Below are positions 18,661-25,811 of a stretch of 64,000 bases of DNA, one piece after another. The stretch lies in NCBI GenBank assembly GCA_017795005.1, contig CP051242.1, positions 558,001-622,000 of the forward strand. The letters run 5' to 3'. The stretch is from Balneolaceae bacterium (lineage in GTDB: Bacteria; Bacteroidota; Rhodothermia; Balneolales; Balneolaceae). The notes beneath the pieces are model-generated. The model was not told the origin of the DNA, did no database searches, and saw only the letters and a list, made by a program, of their open reading frames with translations. A program made the position numbers and the translations under genes. Numbering within the stretch: the stretch's first letter is position 1; each line of letters begins with the position of its first letter.

Positions 18661-19638
18661 TTATTGCTCACTGGTAATGATATCTACCATAAGTGGTAAA
18701 TGATCGGCTATAAAATCCATAGAATCCGGACTAAATGGGGTAAAGACTTCAACTGAATTCGGGACTATTTCTGGTAACATAAACTCGTTTGGGACGATAT
18801 GATCAATTCTCCAGAATACAGAATCAGCAGGATGGGAAAAGATACCTGTTCCTGCTAATGGGTCAATAAATTTCAGGTAGGTACTATCGCCAAGAAAAGC
18901 CTGGAATTCCGGACTATCAGGTGTAGCATTAAAATCTCCCACAACAAGTAAATTCTGATCATTATCCAAAGAAAGAAATTTAGAGTATTGATTTCTCAAA
19001 AGATTCATCATTCCTGTTCTCCACATTTCATTTCTTTCTCCGCGACCGGCTTTTAAATGTACGCCTGTTAAATTAAAATCGTAATAATCATTAACTAGTA
19101 CATCAACCGACCACATTCGGTTGTTAATAAATGTTTGTGAAGAGGTGTTCCCATTATCATCAGTAAATCCGATGATTGGAGAATTTGAGGTGGCGTAGCT
19201 GTAAAATGTACCAAGTGGAATTCGACTCATTATAACCACATTCATATACCAGTCGTCACTTTCGAGACCTCCAAAAACCTGGTACCCCATCTCGGGAAAA
19301 TATTCTTCAGCAAGAATTTGAGCATAGGAACTGCTTTCAAATTCCTGAAGTACTATGATATCAGCGTTTGCCAATTTAAGAACCTCTGCAAATCGAGTCC
19401 GTCGTTCGGGCATGTTATCAGGAGGTTCATTCTCCCTTCGATTATCGATATAAGGATTATCAAAATCGTCTACAAAATGTTCAACATTCCAACTTAACAC
19501 TCTGATAGTATCTTTTGGGGTGTACCAGTTTGGCCACGAAAGTTCGCTTACGGTAGTGTTATTATCAGGATTCTGATTTGTAGGCAAACAGGACATAAAA
19601 GCGAAACTAATAAGTAAGAGAGATAGAGTACCGCGCAT
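18661..19638 (-). CDS. endonuclease/exonuclease/phosphatase-family lipoprotein
   Basis: 325 residues with a lipobox (A-F-M-S-C near residue 17), so anchored to the envelope. EEP-fold motifs: S-W-N-V-E-H (metal-binding Asn), V-L-Q-E-F (catalytic Glu), G-V-H-L-K-A, V-V-G-D-F-N-A-T-P and the final D-H-L-P-L. It probably hydrolyses phosphodiesters or phosphomonoesters outside the cytoplasm; nucleic acid or a lipid or sugar phosphate are all possible. Confidence 0.88.
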   Translation of the reverse strand: MRGTLSLLLISFAFMSCLPTNQNPDNNTTVSELSWPNWYTPKDTIRVLSWNVEHFVDDFDNPYIDNRRENEPPDNMPERRTRFAEVLKLANADIIVLQEFESSSYAQILAEEYFPEMGYQVFGGLESDDWYMNVVIMSRIPLGTFYSYATSNSPIIGFTDDNGNTSSQTFINNRMWSVDVLVNDYYDFNLTGVHLKAGRGERNEMWRTGMMNLLRNQYSKFLSLDNDQNLLVVGDFNATPDSPEFQAFLGDSTYLKFIDPLAGTGIFSHPADSVFWRIDHIVPNEFMLPEIVPNSVEVFTPFSPDSMDFIADHLPLMVDIITSEQ

Positions 19639-19682
19639 AATTTTTGATTAAAGATAAAGTCTGAGTATTAAGTAGGTATTAA

Positions 19683-20015
19683 TTATCCAACACAAGCTAC
19701 ACAACGGGTTGCCTGTGGCATAAATTCCAATCGTCCAAACGGAATTTCATTACCACATTTCCGACATAATCCAAAGTCCTTACTATCAGAGTTCTCCAGA
19801 ATACGCTCCAGTCTGTTAAGCACTTTCTTTTTGTTGCGTAAAGCGGCTTCATTAATCGTTTTATTGTTGATGGCATCCATCCGGGATATTCTTCCAATCG
19901 AAGCATCTAATGGAATAGGTTTTGTTAATTCTTCAAGATCAAAAATTTCATTTCTTAGATCATTGATTTTATTGATAATAATCTCTTTTAAAGCAGCTTT
20001 TTCTGAAGATGTCAT
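19683..20015 (-). CDS. DksA/TraR-type zinc-finger protein
   Basis: 110 residues. An N-terminal helical region (I-N-D-L-R-N-E-I-F-D-L-E-E-L) precedes a C4 zinc finger near residues 84-108 (C-R-K-C ... C-V-A-C) with the conserved G-N-E-I-P-F-G-R-L. Relatives bind RNA polymerase through the secondary channel and modulate transcription, DksA together with ppGpp. It is shorter than E. coli DksA, in the range of many short Bacteroidota homologues. Confidence 0.87.
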   Translation of the reverse strand: MTSSEKAALKEIIINKINDLRNEIFDLEELTKPIPLDASIGRISRMDAINNKTINEAALRNKKKVLNRLERILENSDSKDFGLCRKCGNEIPFGRLEFMPQATRCVACVG

Positions 20016-20170
20016 GACGCCGGGAATTTATACCAAAATAAGGTAAGTCTTTATTACCAGATGATATAATAAATCAGCATATATACATGCTATTTAAGTT
20101 TTTAGGATTGTAGAGGAAATCCGCCTTTTTTTTCTTTTATTAAGCTGATCTAATCATCGGGTAAGTGACT

Positions 20171-22426
20171 ATGGATTTACAGAGGCTTTTTGGGGAGCTA
20201 AAACGAAGAAACGTATTCAAAGTCGCTACGGCATACGCCATTGCCGGGTGGTTGATTATCCAGGTATCGGATACGGTGTTTCCAAGATTAGGTCTTCCAG
20301 AGTGGACTGTAACGTTCATAATAATTTTGGTTTTAATAGGATTTCCAATCGCCATAATACTGGCATGGGCATTCGAGCTTACCCCGGATGGAATTGAAAA
20401 ATCAGAAGAAGTCGATATTAACGAATCCGTTACCGCACAAACCGGGAAGAAACTCAACAAAGTGATTATCACCATACTTTCGGTGTTGGTGGTGTTTCTG
20501 TTGACCGAACGGATCTTTTTCGCCGAGTCTACCATTTTAGAGCGGGACAATTTGGACGTGCTGGATGCTTCGATTGCCGTGCTTCCTTTTGCGGATTTAT
20601 CACCGGGAGGGGATCAGGAATATTTCTCGGATGGGTTATCGGAAGAACTCCTAAACGTACTCGCAAAAGTGCCGGACATGAAAGTGGCGGGGCGGACTTC
20701 CTCCTTCAAATTTAAAGGACAGAATGAAAATGTGTCACTTATTGGAGAGGAGTTAAAAGTACGTCATGTTCTTGAGGGTTCAGTGCGTAAAGCAGGAAAT
20801 ACGCTTCGAATAACAGCGCAACTTACCGATGTAAGTAATGGCTATAGTTTATGGTCAGAAACTTACGACCGGGAATATACTGCGGAAAATATTTTCCAGA
20901 TTCAGGATGAAATATCGCAAATGGTATTAAATGAATTAAAGGTTCAACTGCTAAGTGAACAAGATGACATTTTGGTTGAAAAGGAGGAGCTTCCAACTCA
21001 AGATATTGAAGCCTATGAATCCTATCTAAAAGGCATTCAATTATTAAGAAATAGAGATCCTGAAGAAATTGAATTAGCCATCGCGGAATTTGAACATGCT
21101 ATCCAATTAGATCCTACCTATGCAGAAGCGTATGCCCGTCTCGCAATATCCTATGCAAGATTATATGAGTATGGTAGTATCGAAATAGAAAAAGTAAGAA
21201 ATCTAATTCGGATCAACGCTGATCAAGCATTGTTTTTGGATAATTCCTTGGGTGAGGCGTATGCAGGACTCGGGGAGTACTATAAAATTACATATGGCTA
21301 CGAAAAAAGTAGAGACGCGTTTAAAAGGGCGTATGAATTAAGCCCGAATAATCCTGAAATATTAATATGGTTATCAACGGCAGCAGTTAATGATGAGGGA
21401 GAAAACAGTTCATATAGCCGAGAACTAATTATGAAGGCATACGAAATTGATCCACTTTCTCCAATTGTCATTGATTTTGTAGCAGGACAATATGTATCAG
21501 AAGGAGAGTATGAAAAAGCACTGGAATACTTCAATAAAAACATTGAATTAAACCCAGGTTATACTAGAGCAAGAGCAGGAAAAATTGATCTATTAGCGGG
21601 AGAAGGTTTTGGAAAAATTGATGAAGCTACAATCGAACATCATAAACTTTTAAAAGAATACCCCAATACCCTCGAGTATTTGAGTTCGATATTCTTATAT
21701 ACAGGTTTTTTAGGACTGAACTCAATAAGTGATCACTATTTTGAGATTGCAAAAGACTTATATCCAGAAAATGGGTTTATCTCTTCTATAGAGAGATCAA
21801 GGAATATTTCTGAAGGTAATATGGAGGTTCTTCGTCAATCAATAGATGATACAATATTATCTGAGGGAGAAATATCAGAGTTAGAGTTGTCTATAGAATT
21901 TCGAACACTGGTATATAACGAAAGCTATCAAGAAGCCTTACAGCTTATGGAAAAATGGAAGCCGAAATATTTCACGGATACTCTTTCTACTGTAAAAAAT
22001 GCGAATGAATTCTTAACAACGAGATTGTTATTTGAGCAAGTTGGTAATACAGAAAGGGCAGAGTATTTGGCTTCTATACCTTGCTCGAACAGTTCTTCTT
22101 CTCTAGAATATGAGGGTGATACAGGTATAGAACGATCATTAAAGATAGTGAATAATCTGGATTGCTGGTTCTTAAATAGGGAGTATGATACCTTTTTTTC
22201 TGGGATAGAAGAGCTTTACTTCAATAGAAAGTCAAAGATTTTGTGGTTTATTTATTATTGGAATATATCAGAGGATGATCCATTATTCAGAAAAACCGTC
22301 GAGACTATTGAACATCCATTAAATGTGTTAGAGCGAATTGAGCAAGATAAAGCTAAAATGGCAGCTAATGTTTTAGCTTATTTCAAAACTACCGATGACT
22401 GGCAGGAAGAATGGGAAGACAATTAA
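20171..22426 (+). CDS. membrane-anchored TolB-N/TPR protein
   Basis: 751 residues from the ATG at 20171; a GTG six bases upstream is also open but is the weaker choice. Residues about 5-70 carry the L-K-R-R-N-V-F-K-V-A motif and two hydrophobic helices, with another helix near 95-115. Residues about 130-265 match the FlgO/TolB-like N-terminal domain (S-I-A-V-L-P-F-A-D-L-S, Y-F-S-D-G-L-S-E-E, L-E-G-S-V-R-K-A-G). At least five TPR units follow (A-I-Q-L-D-P-T-Y-A-E-A, A-Y-E-L-S-P-N-N-P). This architecture is common, often with a DNA-binding or cyclase domain in front, which is absent here. Function unknown. Confidence 0.85.
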   Translation: MDLQRLFGELKRRNVFKVATAYAIAGWLIIQVSDTVFPRLGLPEWTVTFIIILVLIGFPIAIILAWAFELTPDGIEKSEEVDINESVTAQTGKKLNKVIITILSVLVVFLLTERIFFAESTILERDNLDVLDASIAVLPFADLSPGGDQEYFSDGLSEELLNVLAKVPDMKVAGRTSSFKFKGQNENVSLIGEELKVRHVLEGSVRKAGNTLRITAQLTDVSNGYSLWSETYDREYTAENIFQIQDEISQMVLNELKVQLLSEQDDILVEKEELPTQDIEAYESYLKGIQLLRNRDPEEIELAIAEFEHAIQLDPTYAEAYARLAISYARLYEYGSIEIEKVRNLIRINADQALFLDNSLGEAYAGLGEYYKITYGYEKSRDAFKRAYELSPNNPEILIWLSTAAVNDEGENSSYSRELIMKAYEIDPLSPIVIDFVAGQYVSEGEYEKALEYFNKNIELNPGYTRARAGKIDLLAGEGFGKIDEATIEHHKLLKEYPNTLEYLSSIFLYTGFLGLNSISDHYFEIAKDLYPENGFISSIERSRNISEGNMEVLRQSIDDTILSEGEISELELSIEFRTLVYNESYQEALQLMEKWKPKYFTDTLSTVKNANEFLTTRLLFEQVGNTERAEYLASIPCSNSSSSLEYEGDTGIERSLKIVNNLDCWFLNREYDTFFSGIEELYFNRKSKILWFIYYWNISEDDPLFRKTVETIEHPLNVLERIEQDKAKMAANVLAYFKTTDDWQEEWEDN

Positions 22427-22497
22427 AAATTATGAATTCAAAATTAAGAATTAGCGGTGAGCATACATCCTTAATTCTTCATTTTGAATTTTTAATT
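22421..22497. repeat. imperfect AT-rich inverted repeat
   Basis: Left arm 22440-22453 (AAAATTAAGAATTA) pairs 13 of 14 with 22472-22485, and the outer flanks AATTAAAAATT / TTTTTAATT continue the symmetry. It starts inside the TolB/TPR stop codon. It resembles the AT-rich repeat at 62048-62174. It could fold as an RNA hairpin but lacks GC content for a strong terminator. Confidence 0.5.
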
Positions 22498-22511
22498 CGC
22501 AAAGCGTAAAA

Positions 22512-22826
22512 ATGTACACTTTAAAACGAATACGGAGAATTTACCTGGCTAAAGTGGCAGTCATTTTTACCATTGCTACTTTTTTAGGGAATCAGGCTAT
22601 TGAGGCAATGGTTGTGGCTGAGTTCATACTGGTCTGGTCATTAAAGGTATCTTTGATTCTTACAGCGTTATCATTTCCTTTGGTAAAGTATGTGGCATAC
22701 GTGATTATCTACAAGAATGAAAGTCAGGACGAAACCTATGAGTCCAGAGTCTTAAACACCTGGCTTCTCATATTTTCGATATTGGTTTTGGGATACGCCA
22801 TTTTTGACCGGTTTTATTTACACTAA
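22512..22826 (+). CDS. small membrane protein with three predicted spans, 104 aa
   Basis: A basic N-terminus (MYTLKRIRRIY) leads into three hydrophobic segments at about 12-30, 36-65 and 83-100, with a hydrophilic loop (K-N-E-S-Q-D-E-T-Y-E-S-R). No family is recognised. The downstream coiled-coil gene begins 23 nt after its stop, so the two probably form one unit with the lipoprotein gene that follows. Confidence 0.6.
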   Translation: MYTLKRIRRIYLAKVAVIFTIATFLGNQAIEAMVVAEFILVWSLKVSLILTALSFPLVKYVAYVIIYKNESQDETYESRVLNTWLLIFSILVLGYAIFDRFYLH

Positions 22827-22848
22827 CAAAAAAAATTGGGAGCAGCAC

Positions 22849-23040
22849 ATGGGCATCTTCTGGGATTTATATCAACAAAGTCAGCTTGAGGAGCAACGGG
22901 GAAAATCGGAATCACTTGAAGACAGAGTGGAGTTACTGGAAGAAGAACTAACAAAGACCCGGGAACTACTTTACAAAACCCTGCATGTATTGGAAGAACA
23001 TGTAAACATTGATATCGATGGAGATGGAGAGAAGGGATAA
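22849..23040 (+). CDS. short coiled-coil protein, 63 aa
   Basis: The ATG at 22849 is preceded by GGGAG six bases upstream, which supports this start over an earlier in-frame Met inside the previous gene. After M-G-I-F-W-D-L-Y the protein is a charged coiled coil (S-L-E-D-R-V-E-L-L-E-E-E-L) and ends with an acidic D-I-D-G-D-G-E stretch reminiscent of a calcium-binding loop, although too short to call an EF-hand. Function unknown. The next gene starts 3 nt after its stop. Confidence 0.6.
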   Translation: MGIFWDLYQQSQLEEQRGKSESLEDRVELLEEELTKTRELLYKTLHVLEEHVNIDIDGDGEKG

Positions 23041-23043
23041 AAT

Positions 23044-23835
23044 ATGGTTTCTATTTTTTCTAAAACCTTAATTCCGATTTCTTTTTTTCTGCTATTTATT
23101 TCATGCAGTAATTCTCCAAACTCAGAAGATACTCTTGGAGATGCCGGAATAGGGATTCGGTCTGATTTTACCACCGAATTTGATTTAGAAGCAGATGAAT
23201 ATCTGAGTTTAAAAATCCATGGTTTCCACGTGTTGTTAGAAGAAAAAGCCATCAACGAATCAACAGAAGAAACGAATGAGGCATTGGATATATTAAGAAT
23301 CTCCCTTTCTGAAATACTTGAATTAAACATCAGATCCTACATCAAAGACTCTCTTATAAAAGTTCCCATCTTTGTGGATTTAAATACAAAAGAAGACAAA
23401 GCGGCTGTTTATCATCCAAACCGGGAATGGTTGCAGGAAAATGGGTATCCGGTAGAAAAAGAAAGAGCGGTAGAGATTACCAATATCACCAATTTCATTA
23501 GTTGGACTGAGCAAAACCAGCCCTTCATGGTATTTCATGAACTAGCACATGCCTATCACCACCGGATATTTAATTTTGATAATGAAGATATCACCAATGC
23601 ATATCAGAATGCACTACAGGAAGGCTTGTACTTAAATGTGGGATATCACGAAGGCGGTGGAAACTATACAACCCGGGCAAGAGCATACGGATTGGCGAAC
23701 GAAATTGAATTTTTTGCGGAAGCAACAGAAGCTTATTTCGGGATGAATGATTTCTACCCTTATGAAAGAACAGACCTGCTTAGTTACGATTCGGTGAGCT
23801 ATGCGATGATCGAAAAAGTGTGGGGAGTGCAGTAA
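23044..23835 (+). CDS. putative zinc metallopeptidase lipoprotein (HExxH)
   Basis: 263 residues with a lipobox (F-I-S-C near residue 20). The zinc-binding motif H-E-L-A-H lies near residue 164 (F-H-E-L-A-H-A-Y-H-H). Downstream, E-F-F-A-E-A-T-E-A-Y-F near 223 supplies a likely third ligand or catalytic-fold glutamate, as in gluzincins such as anthrax-lethal-factor-like peptidases. The mid-region N-T-K-E-D-K-A-A-V-Y-H resembles this lineage. Both features point to a cell-surface peptidase, but the substrate and family placement are inference. Confidence 0.75.
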   Translation: MVSIFSKTLIPISFFLLFISCSNSPNSEDTLGDAGIGIRSDFTTEFDLEADEYLSLKIHGFHVLLEEKAINESTEETNEALDILRISLSEILELNIRSYIKDSLIKVPIFVDLNTKEDKAAVYHPNREWLQENGYPVEKERAVEITNITNFISWTEQNQPFMVFHELAHAYHHRIFNFDNEDITNAYQNALQEGLYLNVGYHEGGGNYTTRARAYGLANEIEFFAEATEAYFGMNDFYPYERTDLLSYDSVSYAMIEKVWGVQ

Positions 23836-23873
23836 TGTGTCGATTTTTTGGGATGTCTTTCGTTTTTTTTCAA

Positions 23874-24000
23874 AGTCTTTGCGAGGTACTCAGCGAAGCA
23901 ATTACCGAAGCAATCTCATAATGATGGGCAAGTTACTGGAGATTGCTTCGTCGTTGAGGGTCGGTTTATTACACAGGATTCTATGCTCCTCGCAAAGACT
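23874..24000. repeat. nested inverted-repeat element (MITE-like), 127 bp
   Basis: Perfect 13-bp terminal inverted repeats AGTCTTTGCGAGG (23874-23886) and CCTCGCAAAGACT (23988-24000) enclose a second perfect 12-bp inverted repeat, CGAAGCAATCTC (23906-23917) and GAGATTGCTTCG (23939-23950). It has no coding capacity. The GCGAGG...GAAGCAATCTC wording resembles dispersed repeats I know from other bacterial genomes, but the copy number here is unknown. Confidence 0.8.
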
Positions 24001-24014
24001 AGCTTTTACTTTAT

Positions 24015-24063
24015 ATCCAGATCCCCTGCATTCGCGTGGGGATGACTCAAGCCGGGAAAAGAT
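24015..24063 (+). repeat. half repeat plus duplicated leader upstream of first DUF6090 gene
   Basis: A hairpin ATCCCC...GGGGAT followed by GACTCAAGCCGGGAAAAGAT runs straight into the DUF6090 ATG. The same arrangement recurs at 25664-25710 (ATCCCCGGCATTC...GACTCAATTCAGGAAAAGAA) immediately before another start with the same first residues, so repeat, leader and gene start were duplicated together. Confidence 0.7.
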
Positions 24064-24822
24064 ATGCTAAGATTCTTCCGAAATATCCGGCAAAAGCTCG
24101 TCGAACAGGACAATATTCGAAAGTATATCTGGTATGCTCTCGGTGAGATCGCGCTGGTTGTTATTGGGATTTTAATCGCCTTTCAAATTAATAACTGGAA
24201 CGAGGAACGTATTCAGAGAAATCAGGAGCTTAAAATATTAACCCAGATTCATTCAGACTTACAGTCAAACGGGGAAGAAATTGATCTGCTGCTGAAAAAA
24301 CTCGAAATCTCTACCAGTTCTGCAGACTCTCTGATCAAAAGTTTTAAGAAAGGGGAAATTTTGGGTGGATTTTCTTATCAAGTATCGATCATTCACCGGC
24401 GCTTTTTCTTTACGGCTTCTACATCAGGATATGAACAACTTAAAGGGTCTCTGGGAACGGTTATCAGAAATGATGACCTGCGAAATCGTTTAGTTCAATT
24501 ATATGAGGGGGATTTTCAACAGATTGCAAAAATAGAAGCTATGATTACGAGCCACCTGGATCAGACGTTGAACCCTTTATCTAACAAGCTATTTGAAATT
24601 CAGATTGGAGTAGAATTCAAAATAAATCAATTTGATGATAATCCTCTCGACTTTTATGATCCTATTAATCCCGGGGAGCTGGTTCAAAATGTAGAGTACG
24701 CGAATACCATACTCGTACAGAAAAGATTATTTGAGATTCAGAGTAATCAATTGCTCAAAACGAAAGAAAGTCTGGGAAAAATTATTCCTTCGTTGGAAAA
24801 AAATATTGAGGAGTTGAAGTGA
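24064..24822 (+). CDS. DUF6090-family membrane protein, copy 1
   Basis: 252 residues. The N-terminus has the hallmark of the family: M-L-R-F-F-R-N-I-R-Q, then Y-A-L-G-E-I-A-L-V-V-I-G-I-L-I-A-F as a single membrane helix and N-N-W-N-E just after it. The rest is hydrophilic and helical, presumably in the periplasm or cytoplasm. No biochemical function is known to me for DUF6090. It overlaps the next paralogue by one base (TGATG), so the pair is co-translated. Confidence 0.85.
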   Translation: MLRFFRNIRQKLVEQDNIRKYIWYALGEIALVVIGILIAFQINNWNEERIQRNQELKILTQIHSDLQSNGEEIDLLLKKLEISTSSADSLIKSFKKGEILGGFSYQVSIIHRRFFFTASTSGYEQLKGSLGTVIRNDDLRNRLVQLYEGDFQQIAKIEAMITSHLDQTLNPLSNKLFEIQIGVEFKINQFDDNPLDFYDPINPGELVQNVEYANTILVQKRLFEIQSNQLLKTKESLGKIIPSLEKNIEELK

Positions 24823-25574
24823 TGCTAAGATTCTTCCGTCAAATCCGCCAAAAGCTCATTGAACAGGAACAAGTTCGAAAATATATCTGGTATGCTTTAG
24901 GAGAAATCCTGTTGGTAATGATTGGGATTCTTCTTGCTTTGCAGGTGAATAACTGGAATCAGAAACGTATTCTTACAGAATCTGCTGAAGAACACCTGTT
25001 GTTGTTGAAAAGTGATTTACAGGAAGACCACCGCAAGCTATTGGTATTGAGAGACGAGATTAATAGTTCTTTGAACAGTTCCAAGAATTTAATGGAGAGA
25101 TATAAGCTGAATTTAGAAGCCAATGTTGATTCTATGATGTATGAATTAACACAGCTTATTTTTGAATTTAATTTTTCTTCTGATAAAAGTGCCCTCGACA
25201 TTTTATTGAGTTCGGGAGATCTGGGGGTTATTCAAGATGATATAAGAGACTTAATAAGTCAGTATTACAATAGTGTAGAATACATCGAGGAGAGAGATGA
25301 AATTGCAAATACCTTTATTAAGAATCAGTTTGAGGTTGTGATGTTGAACGATTACCCCTGGTTATGGGTCGGAGGGAATAGTCATCCGGCGCTCTCAATC
25401 TATAACGATGACAAACGACCAGCTAAGCAAATTGATCCCCAACTCATTTTAGATGACAAAAGAATGGAGGTGATGGTCTTTGCGAGAAACTTCCAGTTAG
25501 ATTTGCAATTGAAAGCGTATCATGAGGGCATCTTAATTCTTGATGATCTCTTACTAACACTGGAAAACCGATAA
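24822..25574 (+). CDS. DUF6090-family membrane protein, copy 2
   Basis: 250 residues from the ATG at 24822, whose first base is the last base of the previous stop; a GTG three bases earlier is also open. The N-terminal 40 residues closely match copy 1 (M-L-R-F-F-R-Q-I-R-Q, Y-A-L-G-E-I-L-L-V-M-I-G-I-L-L-A-L, N-N-W-N-Q) while the rest has diverged strongly. That pattern fits tandem duplication with the N-terminus kept. Two further broken starts follow. Confidence 0.85.
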   Translation: MLRFFRQIRQKLIEQEQVRKYIWYALGEILLVMIGILLALQVNNWNQKRILTESAEEHLLLLKSDLQEDHRKLLVLRDEINSSLNSSKNLMERYKLNLEANVDSMMYELTQLIFEFNFSSDKSALDILLSSGDLGVIQDDIRDLISQYYNSVEYIEERDEIANTFIKNQFEVVMLNDYPWLWVGGNSHPALSIYNDDKRPAKQIDPQLILDDKRMEVMVFARNFQLDLQLKAYHEGILILDDLLLTLENR

Positions 25575-25576
25575 TT

Positions 25577-25600
25577 ATGCTCCGCTTCTTCCGAAATATC
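25577..25600 (+). pseudogene. DUF6090 start fragment cut off by a repeat
   Basis: Three bases after the copy 2 stop, an ATG begins M-L-R-F-F-R-N-I, identical in residues to the start of copy 1. The next bases belong to the 25609-25693 repeat. Reading on gives only a 46-residue frame, ending at 25717, of repeat-derived sequence. Confidence 0.7.
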
Positions 25601-25608
25601 ACATTTCA

Positions 25609-25693
25609 GTCATTCCTGCGAAAGCAGGAATCTAGAGCTATATTTCGAGCTTTTGAATTAACTCCAGATCCCCGGCATTCACACGGGGGTGAC
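25609..25693. repeat. dispersed inverted-repeat element, 85 bp
   Basis: Begins GTCATTCCTGCGAAAGCAGG and ends with a GGGGGTGAC, the two ends forming imperfect inverted copies (GTCATTCCTG / GTCACCCCCG in reverse). Each end is itself a hairpin: CCTGCGAAAGCAGG, and CCCCGGCATTCACACGGGG. It matches the general form of very common bacterial intergenic repeats and separates two abortive DUF6090 starts. Confidence 0.75.
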
Positions 25694-25710
25694 TCAATTC
25701 AGGAAAAGAA

Positions 25711-25755
25711 ATGCTGAGATTTTTCCGAAATATTCGCCAAAACCCCATTGAATAA
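25711..25755 (+). pseudogene. second DUF6090 start fragment, stopped after 14 codons
   Basis: Reads M-L-R-F-F-R-N-I-R-Q-N-P-I-E then TAA. The intact paralogues continue R-Q-K-L-[VI]-E-Q, so this is the front end of a fourth copy, broken just after it begins. No further matching sequence is seen before the S9 peptidase gene. Confidence 0.7.
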
Positions 25756-25811
25756 ATCCTGAACTAAGGTTTTCTTTCTATATTAGTTTTTGAACAACCA
25801 AAAAGTCTATT

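Noticed and set aside
20140-20550. Open frame of 136 codons on the minus strand
   Set aside because: It lies wholly opposite the conserved N-terminus of the TolB/TPR gene, and its composition is serine/isoleucine-rich like other antisense frames.
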